Assembly: GCA_021229015.1 (NCBI GenBank)
Contig: CM037782.1
Coordinates: 43,863,224 to 43,927,223, forward strand
Source: Solen grandis
Lineage: Eukaryota; Mollusca; Bivalvia; Adapedonta; Solenidae
Direction of reading: 5' to 3'
DNA length: 64,000 nucleotides
Shown: positions 44,400 to 58,826 of the stretch, one piece after another
How the letters are laid out: every line of letters begins with the position of its first letter
Numbering within the stretch: the first letter of the stretch is position 1
Made by a program: the position numbers and the translations under genes
Notes under the pieces: generated by a model
Seen by the model: the letters and a program-made list of their open reading frames with translations, nothing else
Database searches by the model: none
Told to the model about the DNA's origin: nothing

Positions 44400-47300
44400 T
44401 CTTATAGATAATAAAACAGTATGTGTATTAAAATCTAATATATTTTTGTTGCAAAACGCGTACAACGCAGATGGTCTAAATATTACATAATGTTTGGTGA
44501 ATATGTTTAATAATTCTACACATTGAAAAATTATATCATTTCATGTAAACATATGATGCAAGAAAAAATAAAATTTTTTTAAGGAATTAAAATCATTAGA
44601 AATTGTTAATAATTTATACATGCATTTTGGTCAACTTTATTTACATACACATGCACTTTTGGGTTGAAACTATGTCTTCTACTGTTGCGAATCACAATGA
44701 CGGTAAATTGTGATTCTAAACCTATACACCGGTAATGTTCAAAGGCCATTAAAGTTAAATTTCATCCATATATAATAGTTGTAACCCGGTGAAAATAGGA
44801 AATATTAGATATCCGGTAGTCCGTAATAACTTTTCCCTCCGTAGGTGTATAAAATACACAGGGTCTGTGTTGTTAAATAAATATATTTCAACACATATAT
44901 CCAAGCAATGAGTAATATACAGTATTCTGTATAAATTTAAAGCACGATATTTGACATCAAATACGTTAAGATTGTCCTGACAGACTTCTGCACAGGACGG
45001 TGGTTAAAACTAGAATCCTTTTTTCTTTTTTTTTTACCATCAAAATCAGCAACTATTATAACAAATTACGGGATGAACAGATATGCCAATCACGCCTTTT
45101 TGGGCGGAGTCACTGAAAAGCCATAAAACTGACAAAGCGGATTAACAAAACTTATCCGCTTAGATGACCAAGGGTATAATCAAAGAAGCCATTAAAGGTG
45201 TCAGGCATTAAAATTGCAATAAACTAATTAGTCATAACACGTGCCAGATATCGAAGTTTTGAAAAGAATTTACATCTAGATACTATACTTTTTCGAGAAA
45301 ATTAATAAAATAATTTGTATGAACATAATAATGTTAAGAATGGAAATATGTAATGATTTAAATATACAAATGACACAGACAGAACATAACTTCATACATG
45401 TCAACATGAATTGTGTATAAAACATAAACAGAGAGAGAGAGAAGAAAGAAAATATAGAGTTGTAGCGCAAATTGTTCGGCTGAATAATTTACCGCTACAA
45501 GAATAGTAATAAATATTAAAGAATAGTCAAAAATTGGATGAAAACGGCTATTTTACACAACGTATTGACGAAATCTTACTTAAAATTTAGAAAATATTCA
45601 AGGGAGTGCAGCGTTTCCTTAAAGTTATGGTCAAATCAAAGGAAAAAATACGAATCTTGAACCCACAACCCTTGGATCCCGCAGCCAATAACGTAAGCCC
45701 TGGAGCACGGCGCCAAATTTACGGTGGATCACCGTATACTGAATAAAGCAGCCCAAATGAGCAGAAAAATACACACACACCAAGTCGATACAGTGACTGA
45801 ATCTAAGACGATATTTCTGTTATTAAGTAAGTAAAGACATAAGTATTTCTTGATTAATATTGGCAAGTGTTTCATTCATCCTGTAAATGTGAAGAAGCTT
45901 CCAGCTATGTTTGAAAGAAGGAAAAAAATGTCCTTCAATGTGACTGCTCGTTGAAATTTTTTACATTTATCTAAAATATTACTTTATCTGCATAGTATAT
46001 AAAAGTTCTAAATCAGACGATTCGTTCTTTTTTTTTTCATCTTGTACAAGCTTTTTAGAGGAAAAGGTTTATGGAAGTACCAAAGCTTAAAAGTAATGCA
46101 ACAGATGGGCGTAAAAGTCGTGGCCGATTTCTATCAGACAATTCGAAGATAAATTTCCTAAGCCCAATAAACGGCTTCTCAACGATTAGTGCACGTATGA
46201 GAAAATTTAATACATTGTCAGTGGAAACTATGTTAGGCACGGAGAAGTTGAGTTTGGTGTTGTTATTTCCCTAGGCTATTTACATCAGAAACAAAATTTA
46301 GTGATTTTTTCAAACCGTATATCTTATCTTTTAAGTATGCCCTAGTATGTCCACCATAATGTTCCATATCTTAAATATCTTAAATATCTATTGCATGCAT
46401 CATTTTAACAATAATGGACCCCTTTCGACCTCAGACTTAACTATCCCCGGTACATATAAAAGCTATACCCCGTACAGGTTTTTTTTTTTTTTTTTTCTAA
46501 TTCATATCTATACACAGTACACTACCGCTAGACATATAAATAGGAAGTGCGTGTAAGTGTTATCTAATATTCCAATAAGCTTTAGGGCATTGAAACTTGA
46601 GATATAAATAAAGATTTTTACCGATTCAGATTGTCTTCAAGAGAAACCATCAAGTTATCGTTCAAAACAATGGGCCACCTCTTTGAGCTTCACCTCCATT
46701 TACTTTCTATTTCAAAACTAACATCGTATGTAATGAAATTGTCAGCCGATAGATGACGAAATGGTACTCCACTTAATTCAAAACGTCTTATTGATATCAA
46801 TAATATGTAAAAATATTGACGTGCCAGAAAGCGCAATCTTTGTTGTTGTTGTTTTTATTTTGCTCATATTTTGCTATATCCGGTATACGATGATCAACCG
46901 TGAAATTAATCGCCCGTGATAAATGTCATTCAGCCATCTTGAAATTGCTTGCTTTCGTAACATCCAGTTAATAAAATTCTGTTTCAAATTGTATTAATAA
47001 CTAAATCGCCTCAGTAACACCACACACACAGTTGTATGTTCTTTACTGCAAACATGTATATTAAGTTCTTTAGACAATACAAAAAAATGAGGATTTAAAA
47101 AAATATCCGAATAAAGGACCCTGAATCCTTTGGTGTGCTGTATTTGATGCTATATGGGTTTTTTTTTTCAACAAAGGGGAATGGAAAAAGTGCACCAGAA
47201 GCTTTCATATCTGAGAAAGACACTTGAGCCGCATGATCAGTTCAGGATATTACTTTCGCCATGTGACCGTCGCTGTGTTGACGCGCCCGTAATTGAGAAA

Positions 47301-47600
47301 TTAGCATAGAAGGGCTTCTGTTTATCGACCTTTGTCGACATTTTTCAGAAAACTAGAATATTTTGTCCGCAGATAATCGATAAGCGAAAGCATTCTTGAA
47401 GCATCAAATAAGGGTGTTTTCCGACTTGATTTTCATCTTAAAGATAAAAATAAACGTGTGTGTAGTCTGTACCATACCATACCATTCATTATGAAAAGTA
47501 TAGCACACGTGACTGTATACCTGAAGGCAGTGGGTTCGAGCCACGTTGTTTCCCAATTGACGGAAAATATAAATAAGTTTAAACTTTAGAGTTAGCACTC
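44400..47600. other. AT-rich stretch, no gene recognised
   Basis: A family C tRNA-like head lies on the - strand at about 45655-45715, (AG)n near 45430 and poly-T at 46480-46497. The 67-residue frame at 46071-46274 is less AT-rich than its surroundings but shows no known motif. Confidence 0.5.
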
Positions 47601-47639
47601 GTGTCGTTATTAATATTGCAAATGATGTTTCTTAGTTGC

Positions 47640-47682
47640 TTTTTAGTGTGTGGTGTGTGTTGTGGGGGGTGGGGGTGGCTAA
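47640..47682 (+). repeat. G-rich tract, possible G-quadruplex
   Basis: GGTGTGTGTTGTGGGGGGTG followed by GGGGTGG gives closely spaced G-runs. Confidence 0.5.
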
Positions 47683-48884
47683 ACGTTAATGAAGTATGCC
47701 TGAACATGATTACTATAATCTGCACCAACAATACTAAGCGCTACGCAATGCTTAATATCTTAAGATGATCTTAGATATGTTAAGAAGAGATTCAACATTT
47801 TTGCTTCACAAAATATTGAAACAAATGACTTAACTGACATTTAAATCAATTGTTTTTGTACAGGAATTTTTTTTAACCAAGCTCAAAGTTAAACAACGTC
47901 TGCGCTATCGATTCTGATTCTGATTATTTATTAGGCGTCGCAAATGTTCAAAATTATTTCATAATTTCGAATGTACCGACGTCTTCAGATATAACATGGA
48001 CCACAAATCTTGCGCCAAAATGCGCCAGTGGCTTTAACTTACGAAAAGTGTCGCATATTTCTGACACATGATTTTTAGTTCCGTTATGTTTTTATAAATA
48101 GCGTGAACATCTTGACTAGTTGTCAGACATGCAATGGGTCTCATGTTTCTAAAAAGAAATTACAATTATATATATATAAGCCGGGTCCCTTTTCGAGATT
48201 GTTTGAGATTTAATCTTATCTCACAACGGGGATCCGTTGCGCCGCCATCATCAAAATAAATGATTCCATGAATTTTAAGTAGATGCAATCATGCAGCTGA
48301 CTGTCAAGAGTATTCTATTATTCTCGAGTAATTTGAATTAAGTTGTTATTCTGGTGGAAGAGAAATAGATTACTCATTTTACTCAGAAGCGCTCATGAAT
48401 ATTTCAGCATGTGTTTACTGTCTGAAGATAACTTGGATATGACACAATTGTTTTTGAATTTCATCTTCTTTTTGTGATGTACACACTGATGCTGAACACT
48501 TAATAACAAAATGAAGACATCTAAATCTGACCATGTAGAAAGGCTCATTTTGAGTCAGTGACAAACAGAGAAGACCCTGATTAGACAGAATCTTAAAGCA
48601 CCTGCCTGATCAGGTTCTCTTCTGTTGGCTCAGAAACTATTGTATCTCAGGTTCTAACTCAGATGACATGGCAAAGAAAAATCCATTGTGTAATATCCTG
48701 TTAAATTTTCAGTAAATCATTACTATGCTTTCAGCGATATTTTTGGCGGAGATATTTTTCTTTTTTTGCGCTAAGTACTTTAAACTAAAACTATATATAA
48801 GTAAATATAATAAATATGAGTAGAATAGAATGTTACCGAACTCGTTTAAGAGATATAACTAATGGAAGAAAAACGTTTGTTTTT

Positions 48885-48886
<2 letters not shown>

Positions 48887-48962
<76 letters not shown>
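48887..48962 (+). repeat. (GTT)25 microsatellite
   Basis: About 75 bp of uninterrupted GTT, the longest pure trinucleotide tract in the window; likely to be length-polymorphic. Confidence 0.95.
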
Positions 48963-49186
48963 TAAATTTGTTGGAAAGAAAGAGAAATTAAGAAAATAAC
49001 AAAGATTCCATTTCTACCTTATGAACAATTTCTTATTACAATTTATATGATATTTACATGTTCTCTATAAGGATTAAATCCATTGATATCAATTTAAAAA
49101 GATATACACGAGACCGTATACCTCACCATATTTTTTTAACTTTGCCTTTTCGAGTAGTAGATGGCACTTATTTATTCACTAACTGT

Positions 49187-49600
49187 TCGAAGTCTCAATG
49201 ACCTTGAATGGAGTCCACATTCCTCAAACTTGATAGGGTGTTGGATCATGACAAGTAGGTGGCCTCTATTGATTTTGGGGTCACTAGATCAAAGGTCATT
49301 GTCTCAGTGACCTTGAGTGTGAAAATTGGTTCCAATCAATACTTTGAGAATACCTCAGTTCATATATCTCAAACACAATAGGATGTTGGATGATGACTAG
49401 CAAATGACCCCTATCAATTTAGGTTACTAGGTCAAAGGTCAAGATACAGTACCTTTATGAAAATCGTTTCTGATTAATCTCTAGAGAATGGTTGGGCCCA
49501 CATTCCTCAAATGTTATACGGAGTTTGGTCATGATTAGTAGATAACTCATTTTGATTTTGGGGTCAATTTGTCAAAGGCCTAAATAGATTAGACCAAAAA
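49187..49600 (+). repeat. Degenerate tandem repeat with AGGTCA direct repeats, about 3 units
   Basis: Units near 49187-49330, 49331-49480 and 49481-49600 share 'ccacattcctcaaa.ttgata', 'gttggatcatgac.agtag', 'gattttggggtcac.ag.tcaaaggtca' and 'cagtgacctt'. Each unit carries or nearly carries AGGTCAAAGGTCA: exact at 49429-49441, one mismatch at 49286-49298. I associate the phrase with bivalve mid-repetitive DNA. Confidence 0.7.
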
Positions 49601-49619
49601 CGTAACTTACTTGTTTGAT

Positions 49620-51026
49620 TTTGGAACCTACTTTCAGTGAATCTGTATCTGCAGGAATGTGTTTGTTTGCCTGATTGGCATTGCCTCTGACTGCACATAT
49701 GTGTTGAACCGACAGCTCTGGTTAAAACTGTTTTTATTGAATTTCTGGCAAAGTTTGCATTAAACTAAACACTAAAATGAGATCTTCAAGATTTGGCAAG
49801 TTTACCTTTGAAAATGGATTTAACATTTAAATCTTGTATCTTGAGATTGGGGTGTCCTTTATCATCCTACTTAAAATGAAATTTCAAAACAAAAGATAAA
49901 TGAAAATGCCAAACGTGAAAGCTGAAACGTCCTTAATCATATATAAAGTCAAATAACGCCTGGCCGTCTGGTCCGTTTGCAAATGCGCTGCCATATAAAT
50001 AAATTCGAATCATCCGCTTCTCCAGTCTGGCTGTCTTCCTCGAGAGGCTGGTGTCGTTGACACGCACAGCATAAATGTTGTTCCCGAGAAGTATTCCTCA
50101 ATGCAGTGCCATAAGATGTTGACTGACTATGCTGCGCGTAATATCACAGTGACACGTACAGTGCTTTATATAAATAAGAAACACATAAACATGTACAGTT
50201 CTCAAACAACTGAAATATACTGCTAGGTGGACGTGTAAGCAAATGAAAACAACTTGCATGATTTATTTCAATCGTCGTAATTCAAATGCTATTTAATTAC
50301 TGTAAAGTATGTTGTCAAAAATGTAATTTCCTTGTTTATTCGCGCGCGCACATGTGTGTGTGTTTGAATATGATAATGCTCTATCATCCTTTATAAACAC
50401 TAATAAATTTAATATGATCTTCCTTTGTTTCATAGTTGTTGCTCGGCCACTCACCAGTAAGCAACCAATTCAGCCATATATCTTGGGGTTTTCAGTCCTT
50501 TGATTATACGCCATTTGAGTGAACTAAGTGTCACGTGATAATAACATCCGGTTTAGGGGTCACGATTTTGTTGTTGCTAGAAATATATCGCATATCAGCC
50601 ATTAATATGAAACATTGATGAGACCTTCAATATGTATGGTTGCGTTATCCCCTCTCAATAAAAAATAAACAAACAAAGGAAGGAATGTAACACTGACTTT
50701 AATATATTTTATGTTATGTTCAGCTTAGCTTATTGTGTGCGTCTCCGTATTTCCACTAGTATTGATCAATCAGCAGACGGCGACTTGCATGTAAACGATC
50801 GCGTCCATTTTCGAATTCATCGCTTGCTCAGCTGTAATCAATAAAGATAAAGAGAAGTTATGTGAAGATGTTGGATGACACAGATTTGAACAGGATGTAG
50901 ACCAAGTGACAGAGACTCGCTGTTGTTAATGCTGATAAAGAACCTGGGAGTAGTATTTTTAAATAGACGCACCACTGAGCTGACGGAACTATTTCTGTCT
51001 AGAAGGAATTGATAAAGGGCGTCACT
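49620..51026. other. Upstream region of the NIT2-like gene
   Basis: No repeat or coding block was recognised. The last few hundred bases, up to the ATG at 51027, should hold the promoter and 5' UTR. I see no convincing TATA box at a fixed distance. Confidence 0.4.
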
Positions 51027-51036
51027 ATGGCAACAA
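51027..51036 (+). CDS. NIT2-like gene, exon 1 (initiator)
   Basis: ATGGCAACAA followed by GTAAGT. It gives Met-Ala-Thr and the first base of Lys; joined to exon 2 it yields MATKFRLALIQ, close to the usual NIT2 start. The choice is supported by phase and donor quality but is not proven, because the exon is only 10 coding bases. Confidence 0.65.
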
Positions 51037-52360
51037 GTAAGTTTAGCTTAAGCTTTTTTCATTGAAGTTAATGTTCTATCTAAGCGCTATGTGAAAAGCA
51101 ACTCTGAAATTATCTGCTTGAATATCTAGCAGTCAAAATGTGAAATCAGTTTGTCTCTACAACCGAGAGACTACCAGGTCTGTTGAACAAAAAAAAAATT
51201 CTTAGCATTTCACACATGATTGCAGTTTTAGGGCGGGGATTAATGCATTTTAAAGTCTTTGTTTTGTATTCTTAGCTTTGCAGCAATATATACATATACA
51301 TTCTTCTGTAGCATGTTTTAATCACTTGGATAAGATGTGTGAATGCCAACACTAGATAGTGATAGAACAAAGAAGTCTTCAAATCATTTGGACATCAATG
51401 TATATGTAGAGAGTAGAAAAATATTATCAGAAGTAGTGTTTGCTTACTTTTTTTGTTGCGTGGACTCGATCATGCAAGCAAGTCACAAGGATTTCCTCAC
51501 ATTAAAGAATCTGAGTAACCCTGTCGAGGTTCGAAACGATCAAAGTTCAGTAGTGTCAACAGGCGAGTTAAGCTGATGTCAGTATCTAAAACTGGACAAA
51601 CTCTAGTAGCAGAATGGATAAATGTTGACCTTTCAAGATTTTTTTTTCTTCATTTTTTTTGTCACGTTAGTAAAGGTTCTTCTTCAAAATGCAACTTTAA
51701 TTGTAATGGTCAAAAATAAGAGATCCGAAATCTAATAAAGTTGAATTAATAGTCCAATCAATAAGCCACTCACTATAAGCGCGACGAGCTATTTTTACTA
51801 GTTGTCATGCAGTGCGGATGGCGTTATCTTGAGAGTAGAACGTTCTTTCAGATTTCACATAAACTTGAATTGCAGAAAAATGCGTTTGAAAGAAAACAGC
51901 TGTTCATCAGACATAAATAAATGAACTGAAAAGGTACATAATACGTATAAACTACACAATATAAAATTATAGACATATTTTCATTCTACACAAGTCATTC
52001 GGCCGCCATGTTTGGTATAGTATAATTCAGAATCCAACCCCATCAAACCCAGCGTCGGTGAAGTGTTGAACTCGAGTTGAGGGAACTGGTCATATGACTT
52101 CAAGAATGCTATACCTCGACACGTTTCTCTGCAACTCTAGTTAATCTAGTCTATGCTAGGTCAACTCGTTCAACGTCTTTACTCGCTAGGCATGTTATAC
52201 TGACAACGGTGATAGAAGAATGACCGATTGCTTATAATCACTTAGCCCCTAACCGTTGTGGGTTCAATTCCCGGCAGGGATTCTTGGTTTGTGTTGATGT
52301 TGGGAGGTGTACGGTAGGCTCTGTACCTCTGTGCTGCCGATGTCTTCTTTCACCAGTAAT

Positions 52361-52404
<44 letters not shown>

Positions 52405-54259
52405 ATCAGGTAACTCACTCTCTAACACATACAACATATATATTATGTTATGTGTTTCATAGGCCGAATGGTTGAAACGTTTGCTCTTTATCCGTAAGGT
52501 TGTTGGTTCGATTCCCAGCCTTGAAAAAAAAACATATCCTTAAGGGTATTACTAGTCGTTCAGCGGACTGGTAGTCACGGTGTAGAGGTATTGTAAATGG
52601 GTATTTTGCCACTAAGAATTGTCTACGGTGAGATACCGCATTACACAGACGTTGAATCAAAATAAACAACTCAGTTTACAAATTTACCATAAACCCCATG
52701 ACCAATGCTACTTGTGAAGCTATTACCACATATTTCGTATCTTGGCTAGTCAACAATGTTATGTGTATTCCCACCCACTGAAAGCATGTATACCAGCCAC
52801 CAATCTGATTAAAGTGATTCCGCTGCAGTATCAGCAGCGTTGCTTATATATGCTTCTCTCACTGAATGCTAACATTATCAAGGACATTGGAACCAGAATT
52901 CTAGACTAGCCACAGAAACTTAACAATCTGATTTCTATCATAAATCTTTGTGGCAAAGCTACAGTGTTTAGTTATTAAGCACATGCCCAAGACGTTGCGA
53001 TGTTTATGGACAGTTGTTTGTTAGTTATGGGTGTGACGTCCCACCAAAAGTATATCTTTCATTTTGGAAACTTTTGTTTACATGAAAGAGATATAGTGCT
53101 GCATCACTGCAGTATCACGCCGTTGACAATGGCATGATACCACACTGAAATACCTTGACAGCAAATCCTGCAACTCCCTTATGTGCTGTACGCAAATACA
53201 ATATGGCGATATGAAATTAAACGTCATATTTTCATTATTTTTCCGCGAATGTTTCTTCAGTAGAGAGGTCAAAATTCAATTTCCTGTCCTTAGATGGATT
53301 CTTTTTAAACTCAAACAACACAAGATGGGTCAAATTCAATCAAATTACTTCTTCAAGTATTTCCCATACATGCCTCTTACATGTTGATGTTAGGTGTGGA
53401 ATTAATGGCATACAGCAATCATGAAAACGTGGGTAGCTGAAATATATCGGCACGTCGCATACTCTGCAGCAATTTGATCTATGGTAAACATTAACAATGA
53501 TAGGGCAAAAAGTTTTCTGCACATGCGTTTGCAATATTTACTGCAGTAACATGGGGAAACCATTAAATAGACACATGTTCAACTAGAAAACGCTTTACAC
53601 TTTGTTTCAGAATGCTGATATATCATCAATATCACTTACTCTTTGATATATTCATACATGTATTTTTGACATAAAAAGCAGTACAGCTTGTCCTACTTAA
53701 TCGCCCAATGAAATACTTAAATTTCGTTCAAAATGTGAAAAAATATTTTCATGAAATAAGCAATGAGGTCTTGATATGGAGCAAATATGACTGAATGGTG
53801 ACCTCGTGACCTACGGGCATAGTGGGCGGAGCTTGTTGCGGGCGTTAATCGTGATACATTCTATAAAATAAAAAAATAAAATAAAAAAAATAAATAAATA
53901 AAATAAACCTTCGACGCAAGCGTCAACGTCTATTGTTGTTGGTGTGATTATCCGTCGTGGCGGGAAAATAATGTAATATCTTCATTTTGAGATGTATAAT
54001 ATATATAGTTGTTTCATAGCGATATTTTGCTGAAACCGATCTCCCGATAGATTCAAAATCCTTGGCCATGTACTTTTTGCATTATGGATGACTAGAAACT
54101 TGTATGCACTATTTTATCTTTTATTTACAGAATTTCGATTGGCCTTAATTCAGTTATTTACTGAGAAGCAGAGAGAAAAGAACCTAATAAAAGCAGCAAA
54201 ACTTATCCGAGAGGCTGCGAAGAATGGTGCAAAAATGGTGGCACTTCCGGTAGGAATTA

Positions 54260-54294
<35 letters not shown>

Positions 54295-55480
54295 GAGGTA
54301 TCGTATACCATTATCAGTAACGACGTTTTGTATGCCGAAACATGGATCAATCCAACGACACGGAGATAAACCACTTGACCGGTAGTCAAAATCTAAATGT
54401 GAATTAATGCGAACAAATAAATATTAAGTAATATAGATTATGTCATTATTCGTAGTGCTGTATGTATATTTTTTATCACAATGCCATTTATCACATACAG
54501 GTATAAATGACTCGAAAATATAGTGTAAATATACTATAATAATCCATTTATAAATACATATAAATGTATATCACTTTTCTAATTATGAGAATCGTATCAT
54601 GGCATTAATTAACATTCTGATCAACAGTACATGGCTGTGCCCGTCACGTGATCTATATACTAAATAGGTCTATTTTGTGTATTGACAGGAATACTTTACT
54701 TGCTGGATGGACCCAGAGTACTTCTACTATTACAAGGAACCAGAAAAGGGACCCACACACAGGATGTTAGCCGAGGCTGCAAAGGAAAATAAAGTATATT
54801 TATTTGGAGGTGACTACATTTATTACCTATCTATATACATGTAATAAATATAAATATACAGTCTTTGTATTGAACACGTAGAAATACGATACATATACAT
54901 GTGATCTCTTATATTGTTTATGTTGTTCTGGGAAACAATCCGCCTCGATGGTCCCCGTGGTGTACCAGTACTCGTCCCCAGAAGTATTCGAACTCACAGC
55001 CTTCAGATCCAAGGTCACTGAACACAAGCACTGGACCACCTCACTTATAGACGAGCATTTGTCAAGATAGGAGTTTCAAATCGTGTTTACAGTGGTTTAG
55101 TTTTAAAATCCCAAATTTATCACGGCAAATGACCCTTAAAATGAAGCCAAGGGGTAAGGATGTTAACTATATAAAGATAAGATTACTGAAATATGTTTTT
55201 GTAAAAAAAAAAAATCAAAATGTTCTCGTAATATAATTATGCATTTGATCTACATAGCTTTAAAATTAAAAATAAATCTTGGTATGCTTCTTATCTTAGT
55301 ATTTCTTTCATAATATGAGTTTTGAAACACCTTTAACACAACTTATATTAGATCGTCTCGCCGATTCCTAGGTTGGACCAGTACTTTGCGCCAGGGAGAG
55401 CCTGGTTAATGCTCGCATCAAACACTTACCGATCTTCCAACCATCAGATCCGTCATCTAAGAACTATGACACTATGGTAC

Positions 55481-55511
<31 letters not shown>

Positions 55512-57625
55512 GGACATATATTCTGCTTGATAAAAGTATTTGATATATCTTTACTCTCTGTCACGTGCAGTTTTTGTTGCGATACCGCTCATTTGGTCTC
55601 CTTGGCGTATTTTTAAGGGTGAGATAGATTTCGCTACTTTTACTATGGACCTCATTTCATGATTAGCATAATAACGATTGAAAATTTTAAAACTATATCC
55701 GATATACAACACCAAATAAATGAGAAAAGGATAAATACACCACTTTATCAGTGAGAAAATTAGATACAATCTCAAAACAATGAGAACGGTCAAATACAAT
55801 ACCAAATCAATGAGAAAAGTCGATTCAATACGGAATCATTGAGAAAGTTCACTAAGAAAGGTCACTGGAGATACCGGAAATAAATGAACGCTATGGTGAA
55901 GTTATTGTTAGAGCTTAATGTAGAGCGACTTAGCCATTTTCCCGTCCTGCTATATCAGTATTTCCTTAAAAAAAAAAAACACTTGACGATGACCAAGTGC
56001 CACTTAAAAACAACCTTGTTCCCACCAGTTGACACTTGTGTCTCGAGAGTTGATACTTGTTCGATGTAGATTCAATCTATTGCTTAAAATACATGTAATC
56101 TTAAATTGAACTAAGCTCTGAAGAGTTTATCAATGTCCGCTGTATCCTTAATTTACTTAATAACGATTTACAGAGGATGTCATTGACAGTCAAGTTTAGG
56201 CATGTTTAAAGAGAGCAATACATCGTTCAAAGTACACAATTGCCTCTTTTCTGACTAATGTCCGTTTTATTGAACAATGATTTCATAACAGTAGGAATGG
56301 AATATCAATATGATGCGTATTGAATTTTCAGATGAATTTGAATGAAATAAACACTAGAATATACGCCATTCCTCCATGCATTAACTAAACCACCATAACG
56401 TTCCCATTTGGCTTTAGACAAAGAGTGGCGAAGGCCTGTTACTGTTGTGATGGGGTGTGCCGGCACTGTGACACTGTTTTAGTAAGCTTAATACAGGGGA
56501 GGAAGATATTTAGTCTGCACGCACGTTCACGGGGCCTGATTAAATCCCTTAACAATAGAGGGGAAGACCCGAGGAAATAGATTAACAACAACATTATGCA
56601 ATGCATTTTTGTATGAACATCTGAATGGCCCTGTTAGGACACGAACTTACAGCGGTGAGGTTGCTAAGTTGAAATCGGTAAAGGATTTTATCCACTCGGC
56701 CACGGAGATACCTATTTGCTTGTATCTGAAATGCGACACGCCGTACAAAGGACTGATGGTACCTGAGGTGCCCGTGGTGTGATACATACAGAGAACTTCT
56801 CAAATATTTTCAGCGATATAATTTATCAGTCTAATATATTGTGCTTAAGTCCCCTACAAATGAAAGTATATTAAGCACAGCATGCGTCTTGCGTGTAATC
56901 TAGTATAAGACGAGTTTCGTAACACGATAACATTCTCTGTCAACAAATAAAGTCAGAGACTTATCAACAGAGATTGGCAGCTTATTCTTTGCACATAGCG
57001 ATTTTCTGAAGTCGCGTGCGACCAATGAGACCTTAACGAGACCCGGACGAGAATGGAAATCAAGTACATATTTATTTATCATTTTAAAGAATATTCATTT
57101 ATCTGTTTAACTTTCGCATGTGTATGGCGCGTCTACGTTCATTAAGGATCTATTTAAATAAAAAAATATATATATTCAAATAGCAGAATTGCATTTGCCC
57201 ACCATCACAACAAACCGTCAACAAGCTGAGGATCCGAAATTCGCGAAACATTGCGGCCCAAAACCACTTATACTTATGCATATTGCACGTGGACATCGTG
57301 TGAAATTGCTATTCGGGCGAAAACGTAGTCTTGTTCGTTGTGTTAAGCAGCAATCTGAATAAAGTTCTCGTTCTTCCAACGGTAGAGGAGGTATACTTTA
57401 GTCAGACTGGTTTAATAGTTCATAAACCATAACGACCCGAATTCGTAGGTGCCGAGCCTTATATTATTTTGTACATTTTTGTAAACTAACCGTTATAAAA
57501 GAAAAATAAAGCGCATTTATGTATGCTTTGGATTAAGCATAAGAATGACGCGCCCGTCCAGTTTTTAGTTGTGAAAATCTAAGTTCAGTCTCTCCCATTG
57601 ACAGCGAGATTAACGCAAAGAAAGC

Positions 57626-57673
<48 letters not shown>

Positions 57674-58794
57674 CCATGCCAACCATTGACTATTGACTAA
57701 TGTAGGTACTGGTAGAGTAGTCAGTGTGAAGGGAAGATCTCTTTAAGTCAACAACTGATCGATAGACATACCACAGCTAAGGAAAAATCAAATTCATGAG
57801 GAATTCAAACGAATATCTTAAATGTCGACTGTCTCTGAATCGGACTAGTACCTTGCGACTGGGAGTGAGAATCAAACATGCGACCGTCAGATCCCTGGTC
57901 ATTTAACACTACCACTGGACCACTGCGCTTTATAGAAATCTTTTCTAGACGCATATCAAAATTTCGTCGATACTGCAAAGGTCGATTTTTGCAATATCAT
58001 TGTGCTATGTTATTAATTTAATGTAATTCACCGTTTCAGGGACATATCCACAAGAGATTCCGGGTTCTAACAAACTAAGAAATGTATGTGAGGTATTCAA
58101 TCCTAATGGAGACAAGATGGCAGACTTTGGCAAGGTATGACGGTGTAACTGTTTTCTAAAAGAATTTAACATACATGTAATAACATCATATAAATTTGAT
58201 GTGACACGACGTTTTTGACTTTGTAAATTTAATGATAAGGCATTTTTTGCTAAATTTCGACCAGCTATTTAATTTTTCCAGCATTGAAAATTCTGAAGGC
58301 TATGCACCAAACCAATTTGATTTGTCGCATAAAAAGGGTATTTCAATTCTCGGTAACTGTTGTCATAACTCGTATTTGGTATGTTACTTAGTTTGTTTGA
58401 TTTCTTTCTTCGTTTTTGAATAGTATCATAGCGACTCTCCGTCATTGCTCAAATGGACGTTGCATGGGATATCTGTGTAATAATTCATCTGGAAATTCAT
58501 CTTGGACTATAAACATATGGCTAAATTGCGTCCATCTGCTCCTCTCTGTTTTCCGTATCCGGAATCGAAAGTCATAAATATTATCTAGGTTTCGTCATAG
58601 TGTGAATACGACAAGTACATTTTGAGTGTACTTCATCAATATCCTAAAAGTACTTCTATTTGTAACCATTAATTTATGAGTGTATTGTTTCTGACGACAA
58701 AGATGCCATTCGTATTTTTTTAATTTATTTTTTTTTATTTTATTTTTTTTGCTTTATACTATAATAAAATAGCAGTCTGAAAATATAAATGCTA

Positions 58795-58826
<32 letters not shown>

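Noticed and set aside
46071..46274. 67-residue frame and its antisense
   Set aside because: Slightly coding-like composition, but no recognisable motif, splice context or homology I can name.
54940..55040. Extra exon of the NIT2-like gene between exons 3 and 4
   Set aside because: Exons 3 and 4 join in phase to give the continuous family sequence [12 protein letters not shown], and this interval is a family C SINE.
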